Positions 46,334 through 55,083 of a stretch of 64,000 bases of DNA are shown piece by piece. Below the pieces are notes generated by a model that was not told where the DNA came from, made no database searches, and was given only the letters and a program-made list of their open reading frames with translations. This stretch comes from Spiroplasma sp. TIUS-1. Its GTDB lineage: Bacteria > Bacillota_I > Bacilli_A > Mycoplasmatales > Mycoplasmataceae. Position numbers and translations under genes: made by a program. The stretch spans positions 496,001-560,000 of the forward strand of contig NZ_CP048387.1 in the NCBI RefSeq assembly GCF_010365785.1, given 5' to 3'. Numbering within the stretch: position 1 is the first letter of the stretch; every line of letters begins with the position of its first letter.

Positions 46334-46657
46334 ATCTTTTTCACTTGTTTTCTTTTCCAACATCGATACTCTTCTAAAAATATCTGAATTCATTTGTTTA
46401 TCTTTGATTTGTTCTGAGATAGTTTTTTCTAATTCTGAATTCTTAGTTCTAGCTAAAGATAATTCATCTTTAACACGCTCCAACTCTTCTTCTAATGTAG
46501 AAATCATTTTTAAGTTTTCTTTGTTATTAATCTCAATTGTTGCATAATCTTCAGCGATGGCATCTAAAAAACCGTCAACTTCTTCAACTTTGTAACCTTT
46601 GTATTCAACTTCAAATTCTTTATCAATTATATTTTTGTGTGATAATTTAATATTCAT
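46328..46657 (-). CDS. gpsB: DivIVA/GpsB-like coiled-coil protein
   Basis: 109 residues. The N-terminal DivIVA-type lipid-binding head (IIDKEFEVEYKGYKVEEVDGFLDAI) is followed by a coiled coil (about 45-90, EELERVKDELSLARTKNSELE). The size and short tail fit GpsB better than full DivIVA. Faces recU on the other strand, as gpsB and recU often sit near each other in Firmicutes. Likely a cell-pole or division scaffold. Confidence 0.85.
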   Translation of the reverse strand: MNIKLSHKNIIDKEFEVEYKGYKVEEVDGFLDAIAEDYATIEINNKENLKMISTLEEELERVKDELSLARTKNSELEKTISEQIKDKQMNSDIFRRVSMLEKKTSEKDK

Positions 46658-46750
46658 TTACTACCTCTTTGATATATTAATTTTACACTTTTTAAAACTT
46701 ATGAATTAAAAAATTAATTTTGTGACGTTAATAGTATAGGAGGAATTATT

Positions 46751-47227
46751 TTGGTATTAAAAAATAAAGGTATGTTTTTAGAAACTATACTAAATCACAA
46801 TATTGAAAGATTAAACATTGAAGGTTCTTGTCAAATATTTAAAATGCCTATAAATTCTAAAATAATTTCAAAAGAATCAGATAAATTTTTAGTTAAGTTA
46901 AATAAGAATTATTTTTGTGATTACATTGGTATATACAGAGGAAGATATATTGAATTTGAAGCAAAAGAAACAGAGCTTTCCTACTTCAGTTTGTCGAACA
47001 TAAAAAAACACCAACTTGCCAAAATCAAAATGATTAGTGAACTTGGTGGTATTGGTTTTTTCATTGTTTACTTCCATTTAACAAATGATTATTTTTGTTT
47101 AACAATAAATGAATTGCAAAACTTTAATGTAAATAAAATACCCTACGATTGGTTTTCCAACAATGGAACGAAAATAGAGTTTGATGGTCTTAATGTATAT
47201 TTAGAATTAATTTTAGACTTGTTTTAA
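46751..47227 (+). CDS. recU: Holliday junction resolvase RecU
   Basis: 158 residues. NKGMFLETILN at the N-terminus, CDYIGIYRGRYIEFEAKET (catalytic Asp and Glu-x-Lys) and SNIKKHQ with GGIGFFIVYF are the RecU family blocks. TTG start with AGGAGG 7 bases upstream; an internal ATG lies 7 codons later without a site. Its stop overlaps the stop of dnaD on the other strand. Confidence 0.94.
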   Translation: MVLKNKGMFLETILNHNIERLNIEGSCQIFKMPINSKIISKESDKFLVKLNKNYFCDYIGIYRGRYIEFEAKETELSYFSLSNIKKHQLAKIKMISELGGIGFFIVYFHLTNDYFCLTINELQNFNVNKIPYDWFSNNGTKIEFDGLNVYLELILDLF

Positions 47228-47766
47228 GCATTTCAATCATATTTAGTGAACACTTTCTTCAATTCTGATTTTGCGTTCTTTAAAACTGTAATTAGTGATG
47301 CAAAGTCATCACATTCACTTGTCTTCATTAGGTCATTCATTTTTGGTCTTGATACACCACTTTCAACATAAGAATTCAATATACCGATTTCACGCTCTGT
47401 TAATTTAATATTTAGATATTCCTGAACAAACTTATATTGAATGTCATCTTTATATACTGTTCTTTCTGCTTCAATGTGAGAAATAATTTTTTTCATCATT
47501 GGAGAAATTAATATTACATTTGTCTTAAAATTAACTTTGATTAGATTTTTTTCAGCAAGATCTGATATCTCTTGATCAATATTTGATTCTGAAATTGACA
47601 TATATTGCCCAAAATCTTTTGGAGTAAATACTCTATTGTTACCATTTGAATGTTTTAAAACAATAAGTGCAATTACTAATTGATTTTCATTCATTCCTAT
47701 TGCTGAATAATAATTAATTAAAAGTGATGAGTGACTAACCAGTCCTCTTTGTAAAAGTTCAAACAT
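47224..47766 (-). CDS. dnaD: DnaD-like replication initiation protein
   Basis: 180 residues. N-terminal winged-helix domain of the DnaD type (NYYSAIGMNENQLVIALIVLKHSNG, TPKDFGQYMSISESNIDQEISDLAEKNLI). The DnaD C-terminal domain is short (EYLNIKLTEREIGILNSYVE). The gene is read through one TGA-Trp and ends two codons later. dnaD beside recU matches Bacillus. Probably assists DnaA-dependent helicase loading. Confidence 0.82.
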
Positions 47767-47795
47767 ATATTTATATTCCTTGTAGATTTATTATA

Positions 47796-47826
47796 AATAA
47801 AAAGATCTCCTTAGAGACCATTTTTT
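47796..47826 (-). terminator. Terminator of hup
   Basis: AAAATGGTCTC-TAAG-GAGATCTTTTT with one mismatch and one G-T pair, then a T-rich tail. Confidence 0.7.
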
Positions 47827-47827
47827 A

Positions 47828-48103
47828 TTATTTAGAAATTGCTTCTTTTAATTGTTTTGATGGTTTGAATTTTGCAACTGTTTTACCTTCAATATTAATT
47901 TTTTCACCTGTTGATGGATTGATTCCTTCTCTTGCACTTCTTTCTAGTGTTGTAAGTTTACCAAATCCAGCAATAGCTACTTCTTCTCCACGTGATAATG
48001 AAGCTGTGATTTCATCAAATACTAAATTAATAATTTCTTCGGCTTGTGATTTTGTAGTTCCACAGTCCATTGCCAATCTTTCAGCTAATTCTTTTTTTGT
48101 CAT
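47828..48103 (-). CDS. hup: DNA-binding protein HU
   Basis: 91 residues, full length. MTKKELAERLA, VAIAGFGKLTTLERSAREGINPSTGEKI and FKPSKQLKEAI are HU landmarks; the basic arm is intact. The only obvious nucleoid protein in the window. Monocistronic with its own terminator. Confidence 0.96.
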   Translation of the reverse strand: MTKKELAERLAMDCGTTKSQAEEIINLVFDEITASLSRGEEVAIAGFGKLTTLERSAREGINPSTGEKINIEGKTVAKFKPSKQLKEAISK

Positions 48104-48132
48104 ATATATACCCCTATCTTATTTATAAAACC

Positions 48133-49122
48133 TTACCTTGCTAAGATGTCGTTCATCACAATGCTTGGTCGTTTATAATTATACAATATTTCGTACATAA
48201 TATCAAAAAGTTTAGATTTTATGGTACTTTTTGAATAAATGTCATGCATTACTTTGCATGTTAATACACCTTCTACTGTCAAAGTTTGAGCTTCTAATGT
48301 AGCTTTAGGGTTATCACTTTCAGCTATTTTTTTACCTAATTGATAGTTTCTTGACTTAGGCGACATTGTTGTAAGAATTAAATCACCAATTGTTGCATAG
48401 TTCATAAAGTCTTTTGGATCAGCTCCAAAGTGTACTGCTAATTCAAAAATATCAGAGTTACCCTTTGAAATAATTGAGGCTGTAGCATTATCTGAATCAG
48501 TAATTGTTTTATACAATGCAGCTGCAATAGCAAGTGTATTTTTAGCAGCAGCTGAAACTTCTGCAGCTATTAAGGCAGTTGTCGGAAATGCTGAAAAATA
48601 TTCATTATTAAAAATATCTGATATTTCTTCAGCAATTTTCATATTTGTATTACAAATCATTACACATGTAGGTTTTCTTTCAATAACCTCTTGAGCAATC
48701 GAAGGACCAAATAGTCCTGTGTAAGATTTTAAAATATTATGTTCTTCTAGCAATTTTGAAACAGTAATACTTAATAAATTACCTGTTGTCTCATCAAATC
48801 CTTTTGCCACATTAATAAAATCCACTTTTCTTGTTAAAATTTTAGAAATACTTTCTATTGTTGATCTTAATGCCATTGTTGGAACACCCAAAACAATGTA
48901 TTCACATTCTTCTAAAGCTGCTTCAAGATTTGAAGTTGCTTTAATATTGCTATTAATTTGTAGTTCACCAAAAAATGTTGAATTTGCATTATTTATGTCT
49001 ATATCATTGACTTGTTTCTCATCAATTCCATACATTATAACTTTATGACCATTATCCGCCAAAACATTTGCTAGTACCGTTCCATAAGCTCCTGTTCCCA
49101 TTATTGTAAAGTTTTTTTTCAT
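48133..49122 (-). CDS. gpsA: Glycerol-3-phosphate dehydrogenase (NAD(P)+)
   Basis: Makes sn-glycerol-3-phosphate for phospholipids. 329 residues. NAD fold GTGAYGTVLANVLADNGHKV, the catalytic Lys in VAKGF, and the substrate motif with Lys in AAAKNTLAI. ATG follows the der stop by one base, so cmk-der-gpsA is one operon, an arrangement also found in Firmicutes. Confidence 0.94.
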   Translation of the reverse strand: MKKNFTIMGTGAYGTVLANVLADNGHKVIMYGIDEKQVNDIDINNANSTFFGELQINSNIKATSNLEAALEECEYIVLGVPTMALRSTIESISKILTRKVDFINVAKGFDETTGNLLSITVSKLLEEHNILKSYTGLFGPSIAQEVIERKPTCVMICNTNMKIAEEISDIFNNEYFSAFPTTALIAAEVSAAAKNTLAIAAALYKTITDSDNATASIISKGNSDIFELAVHFGADPKDFMNYATIGDLILTTMSPKSRNYQLGKKIAESDNPKATLEAQTLTVEGVLTCKVMHDIYSKSTIKSKLFDIMYEILYNYKRPSIVMNDILAR

Positions 49123-49123
49123 A

Positions 49124-50434
49124 TTATTTTTTCTCCCTTAGTATTATATTTATTGGTACACCTCTGAAATCAAATTGCAATCTCAATTGATTTTCAATAA
49201 ATCTTTTGTATGAGAAGTGCATATACTCTGGATCATTTACGAATAATACAAATGTAGGAATAGTTGCTTCAACTTGTGATGCATAGTAAATTCTTAATCT
49301 ACCACCATTATGTTTTGGTGATGGATTAATTAATTGAGCTTTGTTCATAACTTCATTCAATACACTAGTTCTTACTCGTTTTTTAAGCGCTTCCCTAACA
49401 ACTTCAATCAAGTCAAAAATTTTTTTGACTCTTTTCCCTTCAGTTGCACTCACAAAAATTATTTCTGCATATTTTAAGTATTTAAAATATGCTCTAATTT
49501 CTTCTTCTTTTTTTAATATATTCTTTTCTTTGTCATCAATCAAGTCTCACTTATTTGCAACAATAATGATTGGTTTTTTTTCTTCAAAAGCAAATCCACC
49601 AATATTTGTATCATGATCTGAAATTGGTTTAGAAATATCTAAAACCAACAATGTACAGTCTGATTTATTAATTGAATTCATTGATCTAATGTATGAGTAT
49701 TTTTCAAGATTTTCATAAATCTTACCTTTCTTTCTCATACCAGCTGTGTCAATAATGGTATATTCATTTTCTTTATAATTGAATTTACTATCAACTGAAT
49801 CTGTAGTAGTTCCAGCTATTGGCGAAACAATCATTCTATTTTCATTTAAAATTGAATTTACTAAGCTTGATTTACCTACATTAGGTTTACCAACAATTGC
49901 AATTGAAAAATCTGAATCATTGTAGCTTAATTCAATTTTTTCAGATAGTTCAATTACACGGTCAAGCAAGTTTCCTATACCAATACCATGTTCTGCAGAA
50001 ATTAAAGATGGCATTCCAAACCCTAATTGCATGTAGTTAAACTCTTCATTATTTGTATCTTTTCTATCGTATTTATTTACACCCAATACAATTGGTTTGT
50101 TTGTTTTATGCAATAACTTTGCAATAACCTTATCTTCTGGATCTATTCCATGTTTGTGGTCTAATAAAAAAACTATTAAATCAGCTTCTTTAATGGCAAT
50201 TTCAGCTTGTACTTTTATTTCTTCAGCAAATAGTTCCTTAGCCAAAGTGATACCACCGGTATCTATCAACATAAACTCACGTGTTAATCATTCTGCTCTT
50301 GAATATAATCTATCTCTTGTTACTCCTGGGGTGTCTTCAACAATTGATTTTCTTTCTCGAATTACACGATTAAAAAATGTTGACTTACCAACATTCGGTC
50401 TTCCCACAATAGCTACAACAAATTTTTTTGACAT
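49124..50434 (-). CDS. der: Ribosome-assembly GTPase Der (EngA)
   Basis: Double GTPase for 50S assembly. 436 residues. First G domain GRPNVGKST (9-17), DTGG and NKYD; second G domain [13 protein letters not shown] and ANKWD (Trp TGA); the C-terminal KH-like domain ends with [17 protein letters not shown] is one base downstream of the cmk stop. Confidence 0.97.
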
Positions 50435-50435
50435 C

Positions 50436-51107
50436 CTAGATTCCTTTTTCTATTTCTCTTTGTTTTATTAACTCAATAATTTTATTTGTTGTATCAACTT
50501 TTGAAAGTAATGAAGTATCTATTCTAATAGCATCTTTTGCAGCAAGTAAAGGGCCAACCTTTCTTTTTGTATCTGCTTTATCTCTAGCTAATATTTGTTC
50601 TTCAATATCTTCTAAATTATTATCTGCCACATTAAATTTTGTATTTTGAGCATATCTTCTTTGCGCCCTAATTTTATAATCAGTATCAAAGAATAATTTT
50701 AAATCTGCATTAGGTAATACAACAGTTTGAATATCTCTACCAATCATTATTGTACCTTGAGTTCCTACTTCTCTTAATTTATTAGTAATAAACTCTCTAA
50801 CTTCACTAACAGGTGTTAAAAAATTAATTTTTTTAGTTATGTCAATTTCAAAAATCATTTTTGAAAAATCTAATCCATTTACATGAATTAATCCATTTTT
50901 ATAAGTTGGATTAAATTCAGAAATACACTCAATTATTTCTTTTTTGCTTTCAAAATTAATATTTTTCAAAATGCAAAATTTTGTAAATGCACGATACATT
51001 TGACCAGAATCTATTAGTAGATAGTCTAAAGCTTCTGCTACATCTTCCATTGTTGAACTTTTACCGCTACCAGCAGTACCATCGACTGCAATAATTAATT
51101 TACTCAT
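50436..51107 (-). CDS. cmk: Cytidylate kinase
   Basis: Phosphorylates CMP and dCMP. 223 residues. Walker [29 protein letters not shown] and RRYAQ with ARDKAD are Cmk motifs. No Trp interrupts the frame. Starts 12 bases after the tail-anchored gene and is coupled to der. Confidence 0.95.
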   Translation of the reverse strand: MSKLIIAVDGTAGSGKSSTMEDVAEALDYLLIDSGQMYRAFTKFCILKNINFESKKEIIECISEFNPTYKNGLIHVNGLDFSKMIFEIDITKKINFLTPVSEVREFITNKLREVGTQGTIMIGRDIQTVVLPNADLKLFFDTDYKIRAQRRYAQNTKFNVADNNLEDIEEQILARDKADTKRKVGPLLAAKDAIRIDTSLLSKVDTTNKIIELIKQREIEKGI

Positions 51108-51119
51108 ACATATTTCCCC

Positions 51120-51809
51120 TTAAAAAGCTGCAAACAGAATCAACATTAAAAATGTAAGTGAAACCAATGTTATACCAATGATTAATGTTTTTTTGTTCAT
51201 ACTTTTTGTAAATCATTCTTTTCGTTTTTTATCTAAAGATAAAATTGAAACTTCTAACTTAACACTTATTTCTTTTGCACTAGCAGAAAATGTTGCTTTA
51301 CCCTCTTCACGCATTTCTTCAATAATTGCGGGTGGCAAGTTTGAAGTAGCTAAAGACTTTTTATTTAATTCAGAAGCTTTTTTAATTCCCGCATTAAATT
51401 TAATAACTTCATCAGATATCGAAAGATACATTCTTTGTAACTCTTCGTCCTTGATTACTACTCTTTTTTCATTGTTGATAATTTCAAAACGTTTATCAAG
51501 TTTTTGATTTCTGCTATGTGTTGATTCAAATGTTGTTAAATCATTTAAGTATCTTCTCAAATCAAATTTAATTTCTTCAGAAATTAGTAAACTAGTTCTA
51601 TCTTTATCTAAATATGGTTTAAATATCTCATTGACTTTTACAAATGCTTTTATCTTTGGCTCAAAAAATGATTTATCTATCACTCGCAATTTTTCTGAAA
51701 TAATATTAGTTTTAGTTTTCTGACTTTCAATATTTTTCCAATATTCGATTTCTTTATTTATTTCATTGTGTAGTGGTTTATATTTAACCATTCTTGTTTC
51801 AATAGACAT
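51120..51809 (-). CDS. Unknown coiled protein with C-terminal membrane anchor
   Basis: 229 residues, not recognised. ATG at 51809 with GAGG 6 bases upstream (a GTG further upstream is rejected). A long helical Lys/Glu-rich body (1-195) without signal peptide is followed by one membrane segment at the very end (about 206-228, ILFAAF end), so it is probably tail-anchored with the body in the cytoplasm. In the same operon as cmk-der-gpsA. Confidence 0.72.
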
Positions 51810-51870
51810 ATTTAACCTCACATTATATATATTATAAATTAAACCTATATATAGTGGTAAACCTAAAAAT

Positions 51871-51892
51871 AAAAAAACTAGATTTCTCTAGT
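51871..51892 (-). terminator. Terminator of the His-rich ECF gene
   Basis: ACTAGA-GAAA-TCTAGT then seven T, overlapping the stop codon. Confidence 0.85.
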
Positions 51893-52775
51893 AATTATAT
51901 TTTCCATATCTATGATTTATTTTTTTGGCTCTTGTTTCTACTACTGCAAACGCAGAATAACAAATTCCAAATCTAACAAATTGTAAAATGATTAATAAAA
52001 GAATATTTCATTTAGATTTTTCAAAGAAATCTTTAAATGATTCACTACCATGATCATGACCGTGATCGCCATGATACAACATAGAAAAGTGATCATGATC
52101 GTGACTTGGGATTGATAAGTCATTTACATAAAGAATTAGTATTGTAACTCCTGTAAATAATATAATCCCACCAATAACTATAAAAGGCATTGGCATTCAT
52201 CTTTTTCATAAATCCTTTTTGTGGTTTGGGTCTTTATGAAATGGTGAATTTTTAAATAATCCATAAAAAATTAGTCAGAAGTATATAACCATTATTGAAT
52301 ATGCAAAAGATTCTATTACTGGTGTATATATTGAATGAGCATGTAGCAGGAAATGAATTCATGGAAGTATAAATCCAATTACAGCCCCAAATAAAGGACC
52401 AGTAACCGCAAGACCTATCAAGATAACTGATATATCAAATATTCTAATTGGAACCAGTACACCATTAAATAATCCCGTAAGTGGAACTTCTAAACCATAT
52501 CCATCAATCACTGTTGCAATTAATGCTAACGATAAAATAACTCCACTAATTGATATTTTATAAATCATTTCAGCTTTGGTTCTAATTGTGAATGAATTTC
52601 TAATCTTAAATTCATCTGATGAAATATCATCATGCTGTCCATCTGATGTAAAATGATGGTAATCATGATAATGATCAACAGATTCCATACCGGGTTCATG
52701 TTCTATTTTATGTTCTTCAGCATTGGCAACTATTTGCTTTTCTTCAATACCATTTTTTTTGTTTTGATTTTCCAT
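51888..52775 (-). CDS. ECF transporter S component-like protein with histidine-rich loops
   Basis: 295 residues. About six membrane segments from 72 onwards; the stretch VPIRIFDISVILIGLAVTGPLFGAVIG resembles the substrate-binding helices of ECF S components. Unusual: the hydrophilic N-terminus (about 20-50) holds VDHYHDYHHF and other His, and a second loop has SHDHDHF and YHGDHGHDHGS. Such clusters suggest metal binding, possibly Co, Ni or Zn. GAGGTTAAA precedes ATG. Substrate and energising subunits are not in this window. Confidence 0.75.
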
Positions 52776-52807
52776 TTTAACCTCTTTTTCTAAAATAATT
52801 ATACATT

Positions 52808-52849
52808 AAAAAAATTTCTAAATTATAATTTTTATAATTTAGAAATTTT
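52808..52849 (-). terminator. Terminator after the first ECF gene
   Basis: 18-bp perfect AT-rich stem with a 3-base loop (52811-52849) followed by T-run; the stop codon is in the stem. Confidence 0.8.
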
Positions 52850-53422
52850 CAGATATATAGGTATAAAGATTGCAAGATTTACAGAATATTTAACTGTGTT
52901 TCCAATTATCCCACTTATGAAGTAGTACATTTGTCAATTTGTACCTTCTACTATTAATTGAGGTAGCAGTACTGGAACCAAAAAATAAATTGTAAATATT
53001 GCCATAATTATAATAGTAAATATTATTGCAAATAAATAAGCCAAAATAAATTTTACAAGTGACTTTTCAGTATTTAATGATTTAATTATTCCTAATACAT
53101 ATCAACCAATTATAAAGAAAGTAAATTGACTCAAATCAGCAATATATAACGTTAAAACTCCTGCAATTCCAAACCCATCAGGAATATAAAGTAATCTCAT
53201 TCATGTAGACATTGTTAACACTACAATTGCATAAAAGACATTAGTCTTTTTTCAAGCTATTAGGTAAGTAAAAAATGTTAACTCAATTGCCATTGGGGCA
53301 GCAACAGCAGTAAATAATAAAGTAAACAATGAAAGTACAAGCGCCAAAGCAACACATACACCCAATGTCGCTATCTGCCTGTTTGAAATGAAAAATGTTT
53401 GTCTTAATATTTCTTTGTTCAT
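52832..53422 (-). CDS. ECF transporter S component-like membrane protein
   Basis: 196 residues with about six membrane segments and almost no soluble part. FTAVAAPMAIELTFFTYLIAW and LYIPDGFGIAGVLTLYIADLSQFTFF fit S components that bind small vitamins or metals and borrow an EcfAT module encoded elsewhere. Three or more TGA-Trp. Start ATG has only a weak site (CAGG). It has a dedicated leader with terminator-like hairpin upstream, so it is probably regulated. Confidence 0.75.
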
Positions 53423-53570
53423 TACGAAAACCTGTTTGAAGTAATAAAGACTAAGTCTTCTTTTATCAATTTTAATTTAATTTTGATAATTAAATTATAA
53501 CAAAAAAGTAACACCTCCGTTACTTGACTTATTTATCTAATCCCCTCACCCCCGAATCTTCTTTATACAA
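53423..53570 (-). promoter_or_regulatory. Candidate regulatory leader of the ECF gene
   Basis: On the minus strand TATAAA (53567-53562) is followed by a G-rich segment GGGGGTGAGGGG (53551-53540), a hairpin AGTAAC-GGAGGT-GTTACT with six T (53524-53502), then TGTTATAAT (an extended -10) and a second possible hairpin AAGAC-TTA-GTCTT before the ATG. So either a terminator-controlled leader or a plain terminator plus promoter. I do not recognise a known riboswitch consensus. Confidence 0.45.
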
Positions 53571-53584
53571 CCATGTGTGAATAC

Positions 53585-53610
53585 AAAAAAACAACTACAA
53601 AGTAGTTGTT
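53585..53610 (-). terminator. Terminator of the surface-protein gene
   Basis: AACAACTAC-TTT-GTAGTTGTT and six T, 9-bp perfect stem. Confidence 0.9.
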
Positions 53611-53618
53611 AGAATCTT

Positions 53619-54785
53619 TTAATATTTAATACTGAAAGTAGCATCACCAGATCATCTCTGTGTGAAAGTAGCATCTTTTATATTAGATGACTGCCCAATC
53701 ATAACATTTACAAATTGAAGAATAGTTTCACCTCTTTCATTTTTGTATTGAGAAATACCTGAATATGTATTTACAAGTAAGTATGTGGGTACAATTCCAC
53801 CACCACCACCTTTTTTATTTATTCTCATGTCTGTGGCAACTTTTTTTGCAGCTGATATACCTGTAACTTTTTGTTGGCTTACTGAATATTCACGATTTTT
53901 ATCATAAATAGTATTTGAAGCATTATAAATTCCAAAGTCTACCTTTGAATCAGCATCTCCATTAGTTCAAGCGACACTTTTAACAGATGATGTTGTAACT
54001 CCAATATTTTTTTCAATTACAAAATAATCATCTGCATAATTTGTTGTAACAATTTTCAATTGTTTGTTCATATCAACAGATATTGAAGGTGAATTTGGAA
54101 CAGTGAAGTTAACTACAACACTAATTGTTGGATCATAAATTGAGCTTTCATCTTTAGGAATAATAATTGCATCAGTCGATGTAATTTGAGTTACATTTAT
54201 TTCTTCTAAAATAACATTTGGATTTTTTTCTTTTAAAGCAGTTATTATTGTAGATTGTTTATTATCTTTTAACATTCCTAAATTTCTTTTAGTTACGTGA
54301 TTTGTAATAGGAATTAAATTTTGGTTTTCCTTATTTGTTAATTTTACACCCATTCTCATTGCTCCAATAAAATCTGGATTATTTGATTTTGCAATAATTG
54401 TTGCATTTTCAAATTCTGCAATTAGACCTGGTTTTGGTTTAGTTAATTCAATATTTTTAAATTCTCATATATCAGGATTTGATGAGTAAGATAAATATAC
54501 ATCAATTAATTCTGGTATTTCTGGATTTTCAATCATTAATGTTAGCAGAATTTCTTCTCCAATTGATTTTGAATCTGGAGCCACCATATTTAAATTAGCA
54601 GTAATATCCACTGGTTTAAAAACAGTAATATTTGTTTTAGCATAAGAATCATTTTCAGAAACTAAATTAGTATCATCATGAACTACAGATGTTGTAGAAT
54701 TTTCAGTATCACTTAAAAATGGTGTTTGCAAAATTGATCCACTAATAACTGCCGTAGAACCAATTAAACTTAATAATTTTAACAT
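53619..54785 (-). CDS. Putative surface protein, spiralin-like domain
   Basis: 388 residues, not firmly recognised. N-terminal signal segment (LLSLIGSTAVISGSIL) without a lipobox Cys, so secreted or N-anchored. The middle has NVTQITSTDAIIIPKDESSIYDPTISVVVNF, a pattern seen in spiralin-like lipoprotein domains of this lineage. A GGGGG run (KKGGGGGIVP) lies near 340. Ser/Thr/Asn-rich, likely all-beta. AAAAGGAGATATTTAA precedes ATG. A 16-bp palindrome sits in its promoter. Confidence 0.6.
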
Positions 54786-54834
54786 TTAAATATCTCCTTT
54801 TGAAAACCCGACCACTACCCATATCTCATAATAT

Positions 54835-54863
54835 TTTATCTCATTTTTTGAAACTAGTTTCAA
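54835..54863 (-). promoter_or_regulatory. Promoter of the surface-protein gene with palindrome over -35
   Basis: TTGAAA (54863-54858), 17-base spacer, GATAAA (54840-54835). The -35 is one arm of the perfect palindrome TTGAAACTAGTTTCAA (54848-54863), a plausible repressor site. Confidence 0.45.
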
Positions 54864-54994
54864 GAAATAGAACTATTTTCAAGTGATTAACTTTATTAAT
54901 AAGCAATTCATTTGTGCTGACTTATCTAGTTTATATACAATACAATTCAAATATCTGTCACTTAATTCTTAGGGAACTATACCTTTAGAAAAAC

Positions 54995-55020
54995 AAAAAA
55001 AAGTAACAGAGATGTTACTT
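54995..55020 (-). terminator. Terminator of the DUF285-type lipoprotein gene
   Basis: AAGTAAC-ATCTCT-GTTACTT then eight T. Nearly the same stem as the hairpin at 53502-53525. Confidence 0.85.
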
Positions 55021-55083
55021 AACTTGACTGTCTAAATTCTACTGAATGCTCATTCATTTTTATACAATCAATAAAAATTTACA

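Noticed and set aside
53540-53551. G-quadruplex in GGGGGTGAGGGG
   Set aside because: Only two G-runs are long; the remaining GG pairs are far apart, so a stable four-run structure is not supported.
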